The notes under the pieces were generated by a model, which had not been told where the DNA came from, did not search any database, and saw only the letters and a list, made by a program, of their open reading frames with translations. Source: CAZYTM01 sp964649725 (GTDB lineage Bacteria > Desulfobacterota > Desulfuromonadia > Geobacterales > Geobacteraceae). From it: a stretch of 64,000 nt of DNA. Positions 16,951-24,338 of the stretch are shown one piece after another. Position 1 is the first letter of the stretch. The number at the start of each line of letters is the position of its first letter. A program made the translations under genes and the position numbers. The stretch covers positions 1 to 64,000 of the forward strand of contig CAZYTM010000008.1 of the NCBI GenBank assembly GCA_964649725.1, read 5' to 3'.

Positions 16951-18620
16951 CCAGCAGCACCGTTACATGCCGCATAACCAACTGGATCGCCTCTCTGGTG
17001 GCCCTGACGATAGTCATTGTTCTGCCGCTCAGCTATTTTGCCACAGCATACCAGTATATGGTGGGGAGTCTGGAGACCGAGGCAGAGATCAATTCCCGAA
17101 TAGTCTCTGAACTTATCAACAGCAACCCGGAGATGTGGCGCTACGAAGAGCTTAGATTCCAGGAAATTCTCAGCCGCCGCCCCAAGGGAGAGGTCGCCGA
17201 GACGCGCCGCATTTTAGATAGACATGGGATGGAGATCGCAAGCAGCCGGAACGAGCTCCCCAGACCTGTAATCAGCCGTTCCCATGAACTGCTCGATGCA
17301 GGTGTCGAGGTCGGCAGGATCGAGATCAGCCGCTCGTTGCAGAAGCTGATCTTAAATAGTGCCGTTGCCGGGATGGCAGGTCTGCTGCTGGCGCTGATCG
17401 TCTTCATCCCGTTGCGGCTCCTGCCGCTGCGCGCCATCAGGGATGCAGAAGCAAAGCTGCTGGAGAAGCATCAACTCCTAAGCATGATAATGGAGAGCAC
17501 TACCAATGCTATTTTCGCCATTGACCAGACGGGCCGGATTATCATGGCAAACCGTCGGGTAGCAGAGCTTAGCGGCTATCTTCTCGCTGATCTGCAGAGT
17601 ATGTACTATGAGCGGCTTTTCACCCCTACCGGTGTCGCAGAGGTGGCCAGTAAAATGGCTACTATCTCCGCTGACGGAGAGGATACCGTCCGCTTCGAGA
17701 GCGAGCTTATCAGCAGGGATGGCCAGATCGTGCCGATCGACTGCGGGCTTGCCTGCTTGACCATTGGGCAGAATTTTACCGGCGTAGTCATCTCTGCCGA
17801 GGACATAACCGAGCGAAATCTGGCTGAAGAGACCCTCTACCGCTATGCCCAGGAACTCCAGGAAAATAATGAAGAGCTGCAATCGCTGGTCTACATCGCC
17901 TCCCATAATCTGCGTACCCCACTGGTAAGTGTCAAGGGTTTCTGCAGCGAACTGCGGCAATCGGTGCAGTCGCTTACCGGCAAGATTACGCCGCTCATCA
18001 CGCAGCTCACCTATAATGAACAGACCGCCTGCAGCGAGATAATGGCTAACGATATCCCCGAAGCGCTTCGTTATATCGACACGGCTGTGACCACCATGAA
18101 TAACCAGATAAACGGACTGCTCAACCTTTCGCAGCTGAACCAGCGCGAACTCGTCCCGGAAATCATCGACTTGAACGTTATTGTGACCAAGATCATCTCT
18201 GCCTGCAGCAGCAAGCGGGACAACAAGGTTGAATTTGTCACCCAGCCGTTGCCGGAACTTCTGGCAAACCGAACTGCTATTGAGCTGATACTGGCAAATC
18301 TGATCGACAATGCGGTTAAATATCTTGACCCGGCCCGCCCCGGGCGGATCGAGATCAGCGCCAGCTGCGACAATGCTGCCGAGGTCACGCTGCATGTCAG
18401 CGACAATGGGCGCGGCATATCAGCCGCAGACCTGCCGCGGGTCTTCGAAATGTTCAAGCGGGTCGGAGCGCAGGATGTTCCTGGCCAGGGGATGGGGCTT
18501 GCTTACGTCAAGTCAATGGTACGCCGTATGGGGGGGCAGATCAGCTGCGATTCGCAATTCGGGGCAGGGACCAGATTCAGCATGACAATACCTAACCAGA
18601 AGATGCGCAAAGCGGCCTAG
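16947..18620 (+). CDS. Membrane PAS histidine kinase, coupled to binding protein
   Basis: A 557-residue kinase whose ATG overlaps the TGA of the PstS-like gene. Helix about 10-32; periplasmic region of about 100 residues; second helix 132-153; PAS 175-290; HisKA with His320 in IASHNLRTPLV; HATPase with NLIDNAVKYL, DNGRGIS and GQGMGLAYVK. The catalytic half is closely related to that of the kinase at 12994 (shared VFE.F.R.G.QDVPG.GMGLAYVK pattern), so the two arose by duplication. The periplasmic segment is too small for a full ligand domain of the usual kinds, which fits input through the adjacent binding protein; that is inference. Confidence 0.92.
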   Translation: MTSSTVTCRITNWIASLVALTIVIVLPLSYFATAYQYMVGSLETEAEINSRIVSELINSNPEMWRYEELRFQEILSRRPKGEVAETRRILDRHGMEIASSRNELPRPVISRSHELLDAGVEVGRIEISRSLQKLILNSAVAGMAGLLLALIVFIPLRLLPLRAIRDAEAKLLEKHQLLSMIMESTTNAIFAIDQTGRIIMANRRVAELSGYLLADLQSMYYERLFTPTGVAEVASKMATISADGEDTVRFESELISRDGQIVPIDCGLACLTIGQNFTGVVISAEDITERNLAEETLYRYAQELQENNEELQSLVYIASHNLRTPLVSVKGFCSELRQSVQSLTGKITPLITQLTYNEQTACSEIMANDIPEALRYIDTAVTTMNNQINGLLNLSQLNQRELVPEIIDLNVIVTKIISACSSKRDNKVEFVTQPLPELLANRTAIELILANLIDNAVKYLDPARPGRIEISASCDNAAEVTLHVSDNGRGISAADLPRVFEMFKRVGAQDVPGQGMGLAYVKSMVRRMGGQISCDSQFGAGTRFSMTIPNQKMRKAA

Positions 18621-18664
18621 CTAGTTTCCATCCGGAAACGGTTCTTTTCCGCCCTGGGAACCAG

Positions 18665-18698
18665 TAGTGTCTCATCCGGAGTCTCCGGATGGACACTA
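18665..18698. terminator. 16-bp hairpin between convergent genes
   Basis: TAGTGTC plus CATCCGGAG pair with CTCCGGATG plus GACACTA around a single unpaired T, with one bulged base. It lies between two gene ends that face each other but has no T run on either side. A bidirectional stop or RNA-end stabiliser is likely. Confidence 0.55.
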
Positions 18699-18704
18699 GC
18701 AATT

Positions 18705-19367
18705 TCATTTGAACCTGAAAATAATCCGGGTGCCGAATCGCTCCTCTGACTCATTCGGGCGGGAGCCAGCCGAAAAACTGTTAAAGAGTGATTGATCGTA
18801 GAAGATATTGAGATCGGTACTGCGCCCCAGATGAATCCCGATTTCACCGGTCCAGGTAAGATTACGCCCTTGCATCTGCAGGAAATCATAACCATGGCGA
18901 GTCGTTTCGGTCTGCAGAAAAGATGGCCTCGTCTGTTGCACGATGCTGGCTCCATAGGTATATACCGGCATCTTGGCTGCTGCCGACAGATAGTAGTGCT
19001 TGCTCAGGTTGAGCCTTCCGCCTGCCTCGGCATGCAGCTTATGAATGGACTCTTCATATCCGCCGGCAAGTTCGCGCTCTCTGGCTGCATGGCCGATCCC
19101 CAGGAGTGGTTCGAGACTCACCCCGCCACCCCCTTCAAACCGCACTCCTCCAGACGTGACCAGCCGATCAAAAGTAAAATATCTTGGCCCGGCGAGTGGA
19201 TCGCTCAACTTTGGCGTAACAAGTCCGGCAGCCGCAGCCAGACAGGTATTGCTCATTGACAGCAGAGCCAGACAGATTATTACGAGCAAGCCGCAGCGCC
19301 TGCTGTTAATTACTATTTTCGCCCCTGGTCGGGAAACGCCGCTATAATTCGAAACTCTCTCCTTCAT
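18705..19367 (-). CDS. Putative outer membrane beta-barrel protein
   Basis: A 220-residue exported protein of no family I recognise. A long N-terminal region precedes a hydrophobic signal core (CGLLVIICLALLSMSNTCLAAAAG, about 25-48). The mature part is rich in alternating strands with aromatic ends (AGGRLNLSKHYYLSAAAKMPVY, WTGEIGIHLGRSTDLNIFYDQ) and closes with RFGTRIIFRFK, much like the final strand of outer-membrane barrels. The start at 19367 lacks a strong ribosome site. It stands alone and converges with the kinase operon. Confidence 0.65.
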   Translation of the reverse strand: MKERVSNYSGVSRPGAKIVINSRRCGLLVIICLALLSMSNTCLAAAAGLVTPKLSDPLAGPRYFTFDRLVTSGGVRFEGGGGVSLEPLLGIGHAARERELAGGYEESIHKLHAEAGGRLNLSKHYYLSAAAKMPVYTYGASIVQQTRPSFLQTETTRHGYDFLQMQGRNLTWTGEIGIHLGRSTDLNIFYDQSLFNSFSAGSRPNESEERFGTRIIFRFK

Positions 19368-19762
19368 ATCTACAAGAATAATATATTCCTCAGATTACGA
19401 CAACAGAATCCCTGCAATCAAAGCAATATCGAGGCTTCATAGCAACAAGAAATTATTGCAGAAAACTATTGCGCGGGTAATGCTATCTCGCCACCAATAG
19501 CTGCAATCATCCGCCACCCCCCGCTCTGCGCGACATCCTGAAAAATTTTCAATCTTGCGCGAACAGAACGAGTGTACAAAAAATAAAAAACAGCTCTAGG
19601 CACCTTATTTTGTAATAGTTTGCAACTGGCAACAAAAAAAATATTTTTACTACAAATTCTTACGTGCACCTATAAAATGGCCCTGAGCAAGGCTTTACAA
19701 GGTTTTGCATTTTCCGGTCGAAAAAAAAATTGCGTATAACATTGTAAAAAAGCAAAGAAATG
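19368..19762. other. AT-rich intergenic region
   Basis: About 400 bases, clearly more AT-rich than the surroundings, upstream of both the barrel-like gene (minus) and the histone-like gene (plus). A 67-codon minus-strand frame at 19466-19669 begins with GTG, has no ribosome site and an odd composition, so I did not call it. No RNA gene is evident. Confidence 0.5.
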
Positions 19763-19789
19763 TTGACATAACAATCAAATATGTATAAT
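19763..19789 (+). promoter_or_regulatory. Promoter of the histone H1-like gene
   Basis: TTGACA at 19763-19768 and TATAAT at 19784-19789, both consensus hexamers, with a short 15-base spacer. The leader of about 40 bases ends in TAAGGAGA before the ATG at 19836. Consensus boxes suggest strong expression. Confidence 0.7.
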
Positions 19790-19835
19790 AAAATTCATAA
19801 CGCCTCTTTTAATCACTATCTAAGGAGAACAAACC

Positions 19836-20228
19836 ATGCCTAAAGCTAAGGTAGCAGGTTCCAAAGCCACCAGCGCTGCTCCAAAGAAAGCTGCACCGAA
19901 AAAAGCTGCTGCTCCGAAGAAAGCCGCTGCTCCTAAGGCTGCTGCAAAACCGGCCGCAGCAAAGAAAGCCGCTGCTCCTAAGGCTGCCGCAAAACCGGCC
20001 GCAGCAAAGAAAGCTGCTGCTCCTAAGGCTGCTGCAAAACCGGCCGCAGCAAAGAAAGCCGCTGCTCCTAAGGCTGCTGCAAAACCGGCCGCAGCAAAGA
20101 AAGCCGCACCGAAAAAAGCTGCTGCACCAAAGAAAGCTGCACCAAAGAAAGCTGCACCGAAGAAAGCCGCACCGAAGAAAGCTGCACCGAAGAAAGCTGC
20201 TGCAAAGAAACCTGCTGCGAAGAAATAA
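19836..20228 (+). CDS. Histone H1-like Lys/Ala/Pro repeat protein
   Basis: A 130-residue, extremely basic protein made almost only of Lys, Ala and Pro, of the bacterial H1-like (HctB/AlgP-type tail) kind. Such proteins bind DNA without sequence specificity and compact it. After a short start (MPKAKVAGSKATSA) come KKAA(A)PKK units. Residues 31-90 consist of four 15-residue repeats (AAAPKAAAKPAAAKK), encoded by four nearly identical 45-base units at 19926-20105. Consensus promoter, strong ribosome site (AAGGAGA) and an intrinsic terminator mark it as a single well-expressed gene. The repeat number is likely to vary between strains. Confidence 0.9.
   Translation: MPKAKVAGSKATSAAPKKAAPKKAAAPKKAAAPKAAAKPAAAKKAAAPKAAAKPAAAKKAAAPKAAAKPAAAKKAAAPKAAAKPAAAKKAAPKKAAAPKKAAPKKAAPKKAAPKKAAPKKAAAKKPAAKK
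19926..20105 (+). repeat. Four tandem 45-bp coding repeats
   Basis: Units at 19926-19970, 19971-20015, 20016-20060 and 20061-20105 differ at only two or three bases in total, all silent. They encode the 15-residue Lys/Ala/Pro unit of the histone-like protein and could expand or contract by slippage or recombination. Confidence 0.9.
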
Positions 20229-20269
20229 TCATTGTGACTGCTCACTGAGCAGTTCACATAGAGGCCTGC

Positions 20270-20316
20270 AAACCGGCTCTGGATTCCCCCTGCGGGGGGA
20301 GACGGGCCGGTTTTTC
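20270..20316 (+). terminator. Terminator of the histone H1-like gene
   Basis: AAACCGGC pairs with GCCGGTTT around an inner CCCCC/GGGGG hairpin, followed by TTTTTCTTT. A smaller hairpin (20234-20257) lies just before it. Confidence 0.85.
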
Positions 20317-20375
20317 TTTGCAAGCTCCCAACTCATCTTTCTTTGCTTACAGAATTACTTACGAATACCATAACC

Positions 20376-21302
20376 ATGAAACAGCTAATAACGACTATCA
20401 TCCTCTTATTTATACTCGTCACTACAGCTGCGGCTGGACAGGGGACAATACGTCTACTCAAGAACTCTCAAATCGGCAATTCGTACAACTCCTACATCAT
20501 TGAAACAAAGCAGGGGTACATAGCCATAGATACCCCTCTGGCTGGCGCTGCTGTCATCAACCTCAAACAGGATTACAGCATGCTCGACAAGCTGCTCATG
20601 GGAGTTATAATTACATCAGCTGATTATGCCACCGGGCTCTCCCATCTGCTGGATGGATTCAAGAATGTCACCATCCTCACCCCCCCCGCGGCTGCCATAT
20701 CTGAACATCTACCCCCTGCTGCAACAAACAATCTACCCCCTACTGCTAAGAGCAAGATAGCCAGCAGTGGTGATATCATCATGTATGACGGTATCGAACT
20801 CCGGCTTGAAGTCCTTTATCTTGGCGGGTGCAACCGCCTGTTAATCCATTTCCCGGCAGCCAGCGCCCTTTTTGTCGGGGAGTTGATTGCCAGCAATACC
20901 CACCCATTACTTAACTCTGCCAACAGCTCCCTCTGGCTGGAACAGCTTGGGCATATCCTCTCCCGTTATCCGGACGTCACAACAATCTATCCATCCTATG
21001 GTGAGCCTGGTGAACTGCTTCTGGTCAACCAACAGATAGAATATCTCAATACCCTGCAAAACCTGATAAGGAGAGAGATGGCAGGTAACAGTAATTTACC
21101 CCCTGCAGGTCGGACAAATGTAATCAAAGAGATTTTGCGCCGCTATCCGACGTATGCATTGGCAGGGCGCCTTGAAGAAGCAGTAGATGTGGTAAGCAAG
21201 GAGTTACAGGAAAAAAAGGTGATAGTCAAACCGCTCCCTAAAAAGCAGGAAGCCCCGCCAACAGGACTGCGACGGGGCAACAAAAGTAACCGGAAAAACT
21301 GA
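20376..21302 (+). CDS. Exported metallo-beta-lactamase fold protein lacking metal ligands
   Basis: A 308-residue protein with a signal peptide (MKQLITTIILLFILVTTAAAG). The body follows the metallo-beta-lactamase fold: NSYIIETKQGYIAIDTP (first strands), GGCNRLLIHFPAASALFVGELI (the usual GD loop, here GE) and YPSYGEPGE (the usual PGHG). Where the family has HxHxDH, this protein reads ITSADYATGLSHL, and the other metal-binding histidines are also missing, so hydrolase activity is not expected. The C-terminus is Lys/Pro-rich. ATG 20376 gives a proper signal peptide; an upstream TTG does not. The function is unknown; a binding or scaffold role is inference. Confidence 0.7.
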   Translation: MKQLITTIILLFILVTTAAAGQGTIRLLKNSQIGNSYNSYIIETKQGYIAIDTPLAGAAVINLKQDYSMLDKLLMGVIITSADYATGLSHLLDGFKNVTILTPPAAAISEHLPPAATNNLPPTAKSKIASSGDIIMYDGIELRLEVLYLGGCNRLLIHFPAASALFVGELIASNTHPLLNSANSSLWLEQLGHILSRYPDVTTIYPSYGEPGELLLVNQQIEYLNTLQNLIRREMAGNSNLPPAGRTNVIKEILRRYPTYALAGRLEEAVDVVSKELQEKKVIVKPLPKKQEAPPTGLRRGNKSNRKN

Positions 21303-21321
21303 TCGGAATACAATACCAAGA

Positions 21322-21687
21322 TTATCGTAACAGAATACTGCGGATAGTTATCTTCACCTGCTGCGGGTCGAAAGGCTTGATGATATATCCTCGGGCGCCG
21401 GCCATTTTTGCCTCCTCCACCAACGCTTCCTGCCCCATTGCGCTGCACATGACCACCCGCGCCTGGTCGTCAATTTCCATAATCTCTGCCAGTGCTTCAA
21501 TACCGCTCTTCTTTGGCATGACAATATCCATGGTGGTGACATCGGGGCGGAGTTGCTGGTATTTTACTACTGCGTCAGCACCATCTGCCGCCTCCCCGAC
21601 CACTTCCCACCCTTCTTCTTCAAGGATGCCACGCAATAGTGTCCGCATAAACAGGGCATCATCAACAATCAAAATTTTCAAGGCCAT
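21322..21687 (-). CDS. CheY-like response regulator
   Basis: A 121-residue single receiver domain: ILIVDDALFMRTLLRGILEEEGWEVVGEAADG, phospho-acceptor Asp in TTMDIVMPKKSG, then VVMCSAMGQ (switch Ser) and GYIIKPF (Lys). This is close to chemotaxis CheY of the deltaproteobacterial kind. AGGAGTTAA precedes the ATG. The gene is a lone unit converging with the metallo-beta-lactamase-like gene, without neighbouring chemotaxis genes; CheD is encoded 29 kb away. Partner kinase unknown. Confidence 0.93.
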   Translation of the reverse strand: MALKILIVDDALFMRTLLRGILEEEGWEVVGEAADGADAVVKYQQLRPDVTTMDIVMPKKSGIEALAEIMEIDDQARVVMCSAMGQEALVEEAKMAGARGYIIKPFDPQQVKITIRSILLR

Positions 21688-21897
21688 TTAACTCCTCCTG
21701 ATTCTTCATAGCCAGTAATGCTACATAATATAGCTGTTCAAATGCTCACGTGCAACCCATTTAATGTAAAAATGCGTCATAACTCTCTCGTCTCTCCCAA
21801 TATCCCCTTTTAGCAGATTTCATTTCTGTTTTCCCCTGCTCGAGCAACAGATTCAAGCGACTACTATCTCTTGTTGCACCGTAAATCTGAATCAAGC

Positions 21898-21933
21898 AAA
21901 AAAAACGGCCCTGTCGGAGGGGCGACAGGACCG
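21898..21933 (-). terminator. Terminator of the small membrane sensor-like gene
   Basis: On the minus strand CGGTCCTGTCG, loop, CGACAGGGCCG, then eight T; about 60 bases past the stop at 21994. Confidence 0.92.
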
Positions 21934-21993
21934 CAACAGCCGTACAGGTACGGCTGGGAAAAGTTTGCCGGAGCTTACAAGCCGGTCAGCAGT

Positions 21994-22332
21994 TCACTCC
22001 AGAATCTGCCGCAGATAGCTTATCAATAGACCTACCAGCAATAGGAATACCATGTCTACCAGGGTATTCCAGTAATGAAGGGAATAATAGAAGGGTGCAA
22101 AACCATCCGGTGGCATATTGGAGATGCCGCGGGCTATTCCGGCAGCAGCTACCGTCAGCAAGCCGTATTTCTTATCGACAAACCATGAGGTCAGAAATAC
22201 CGGCACCAGATAGAAAATCAGCATCGAATAGTCTCCGGTCACCTTGTCAGCAACACCGATTGCTGCTACCAGGACGATGCTGAAGAGGACCAGAAACCAC
22301 TTCGGCAGATTATCGATAAATTCCATGATCAT
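21994..22332 (-). CDS. Four-helix membrane protein, MASE-like
   Basis: A 112-residue protein with about four membrane segments (WFLVLFSIVLVAAIGVADKV, SMLIFYLVPVFLTSWFV, YGLLTVAAAGIARGIS, LVDMVFLLLVGLLISYL). The helices and short loops resemble the N-terminal membrane sensor modules (MASE-type) found on kinases and diguanylate cyclases, but no output domain follows and the reading frame ends cleanly with its own terminator. It could be a freestanding sensor module or a remnant of a larger gene. The start codon choice (22332 or 22326) is open. Confidence 0.65.
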   Translation of the reverse strand: MIMEFIDNLPKWFLVLFSIVLVAAIGVADKVTGDYSMLIFYLVPVFLTSWFVDKKYGLLTVAAAGIARGISNMPPDGFAPFYYSLHYWNTLVDMVFLLLVGLLISYLRQILE

Positions 22333-22469
22333 TTGATTCGCCTGACACTTTTATTCTGAATAGTATAACGCACTTTATATAAATTGTGACGACCACCATG
22401 AAAACTTTCGTTTACAGGATAAACTTCTCTCTCGACAAATTGAAAATTTTCCAATAATATGCCTCAATA

Positions 22470-22482
22470 GTATACTGTATAC
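22470..22482. promoter_or_regulatory. GTATACTGTATAC palindrome upstream of fumarase
   Basis: A perfect 13-base palindrome 68 bases before the fumarase ATG, just after an AT-rich stretch (CCAATAATAT) that may include the -10 box. The same 13 bases recur upstream of the dodecaheme cytochrome gene (56033-56045). A shared transcription-factor operator is the natural reading; the factor is unknown. Confidence 0.6.
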
Positions 22483-22550
22483 ACTTAAGAGAAGCAGAAT
22501 CCTGCAGTAATATCAAGAGAGACAATTAAAACAGCGAAAGGAGAAAGCGC

Positions 22551-24176
22551 ATGGCCACAAAACCGTTTGTCTACCAGGACCCATACCCGCTCGGCAAGGA
22601 GCAGACCAACTATTATAAGATTGAGGGGTCGGAAAAATATGTCTCGGTCGCACAGTTTGATGGTAAGGATATCCTCAAGGTCGATCCAGAAGCCCTTACC
22701 GTGCTGGCCAACACTGCCATGAAGGATGTCTCCTTCCTGCTCCGCCCTGAACATAACGAGTCGGTAGCCAAGATCCTCCGCGATCCCGAAGCTTCCCGTA
22801 ACGACAAAGGGGTTGCACTCGCTTTCCTGCGCAATGCGGAGATCGCCGCCAACTTTGAACTACCTATCTGCCAGGATACCGGTACCGCCACCATCATAGC
22901 CAAAAAAGGGCAGCAGGTCTGGACCGGTGGTAAAGATGAAGAATACCTGAGCAAAGGGGTTTACAAGACCTATACCGAAGAGAACCTCCGCTACTCCCAG
23001 ACTGTGGCACTCGATATGTACGAGGAGATCAACACCGGTACCAATCTGCCGGCGCAGATCGACATTCTGGCCGCTGATGGCGACTACTACAAATTCCTCT
23101 TCATGGCCAAGGGGGGTGGTTCGGCCAACAAGACCTCCCTTTTCCAGGAGACCAAGGCGCTCCTGACTCCGGACAGCCTGGTAAAATTCCTGGTCGGCAA
23201 GATGAAATATCTCGGCACGGCAGCCTGCCCGCCTTATCATATCGCCGTGGTAGTCGGCGGCACCAGCGCCGATTCCTGTCTGAAGGCTGTTAAACTTGCC
23301 AGCGCCAAATACTATGACGAACTCCCGACCAAGGGTAATGAGCATGGGCAGGCCTTCCGTGATCTGGAGCTCGAAGCCAGGCTGCTGGAAGAAGCGAATA
23401 AACTCGGTATAGGCGCCCAGTTCGGCGGTAAATACTTTGCCCATGATGTCCGGGTCATCCGCCTCCCCCGCCACGGCGCCTCCTGCCCGCTGGCCATGGC
23501 GGTTTCCTGTTCGGCAGACCGGAATATCAAGGCTAAGATCACCAGAGAAGGTCTCTTTGTCGAGCAGCTCGACCGTAACCCGGGCCGCTTTATCCCTGAC
23601 CAGTATCGCGGCAAGCATGAGCATGGGGTGAAGATCGACCTCAATATGCCGATGAAGGATATCCTCGCCGAACTCTCCAAGCACCCGGTATCCACGCCGC
23701 TCCTCTTGAACGGCACCATCGTGGTCGGTCGTGACATCGCCCACGCCAAGTTCAAGGAGATAATCGACGCCGGCAAGCCGGTGCCGGAATATCTCCTCAA
23801 GCATCCGATCTATTATGCCGGGCCAGCCAAGACCCCGCCGGGCAAGGCTTCCGGATCTTTCGGTCCGACTACGGCCGGCCGGATGGATAGCTACGTCGAC
23901 CTGCTGCAGAGCAAAGGGGCAAGCCTGATCATGATCGCCAAAGGGAACCGGAGCCAGCAGGTGACCGATGCCTGCAACAAATATGGCGGTTTCTATCTCG
24001 GCTCCATAGGTGGGCCGGCAGCAGTGCTTGCCGAGGAGAATATCAAAAAGGTCGAATGCATCGACTTCCCTGAACTGGGCATGGAAGCAGTCTGGAAGAT
24101 CGAGGTGGAAAATTTCCCGGCATTCATCCTGGTAGATGACAAGGGGAACGATTTCTTCAAACAGCTCGGCCTCTGA
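22551..24176 (+). CDS. Fumarate hydratase, class I
   Basis: A 541-residue iron-sulfur fumarase (FumA/FumB type, single chain) that interconverts fumarate and malate in the TCA cycle. The alpha part (1-350) carries the cluster cysteines in ELPICQDTGTAT, GTAACPPYHIA and SCPLAMAVSCSADRN; the beta part (360-541) contains TPLLLNGTIVVGRDIAHAK and the KGNRSQQVTDACNKYGGFYLGSIGG loop. Length and motifs are normal. GAAAGGAGAAAG precedes the ATG. A single-gene unit with its own terminator and an upstream GTATACTGTATAC palindrome that is shared with a cytochrome gene, suggesting co-regulation with respiration. Confidence 0.96.
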   Translation: MATKPFVYQDPYPLGKEQTNYYKIEGSEKYVSVAQFDGKDILKVDPEALTVLANTAMKDVSFLLRPEHNESVAKILRDPEASRNDKGVALAFLRNAEIAANFELPICQDTGTATIIAKKGQQVWTGGKDEEYLSKGVYKTYTEENLRYSQTVALDMYEEINTGTNLPAQIDILAADGDYYKFLFMAKGGGSANKTSLFQETKALLTPDSLVKFLVGKMKYLGTAACPPYHIAVVVGGTSADSCLKAVKLASAKYYDELPTKGNEHGQAFRDLELEARLLEEANKLGIGAQFGGKYFAHDVRVIRLPRHGASCPLAMAVSCSADRNIKAKITREGLFVEQLDRNPGRFIPDQYRGKHEHGVKIDLNMPMKDILAELSKHPVSTPLLLNGTIVVGRDIAHAKFKEIIDAGKPVPEYLLKHPIYYAGPAKTPPGKASGSFGPTTAGRMDSYVDLLQSKGASLIMIAKGNRSQQVTDACNKYGGFYLGSIGGPAAVLAEENIKKVECIDFPELGMEAVWKIEVENFPAFILVDDKGNDFFKQLGL

Positions 24177-24229
24177 TATCCGGAATATCATGCAGCATTG
24201 ATAATCGATCATTTCGATGCAACATCCAT

Positions 24230-24266
24230 ACGCCCAGCAGGCCTACGCCAGCTGGGCGTCTTTATT
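24230..24266 (+). terminator. Terminator of the fumarase gene
   Basis: ACGCCCAGC pairs perfectly with GCTGGGCGT, followed by CTTTATT, 53 bases after the fumarase stop. Confidence 0.85.
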
Positions 24267-24338
24267 CTCACATTCCCTCTGGCCCTATGTCGTAATCTTG
24301 GTAGAATTATATGATATATCTTCATGCAGGAGTGCACG

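Noticed and set aside
19466..19669. 67-codon minus-strand frame in the AT-rich region before the histone-like gene
   Set aside because: Starts with GTG, has no ribosome site and no sensible composition.
19820..20323. Phe/Ala-rich minus-strand frame opposite the histone-like gene
   Set aside because: Mirror of the Lys/Ala/Pro repeats; the plus strand has promoter, ribosome site and terminator.
22860..24212. 450-codon minus-strand frame opposite fumarase
   Set aside because: Antisense shadow; fumarase is certain on the plus strand.
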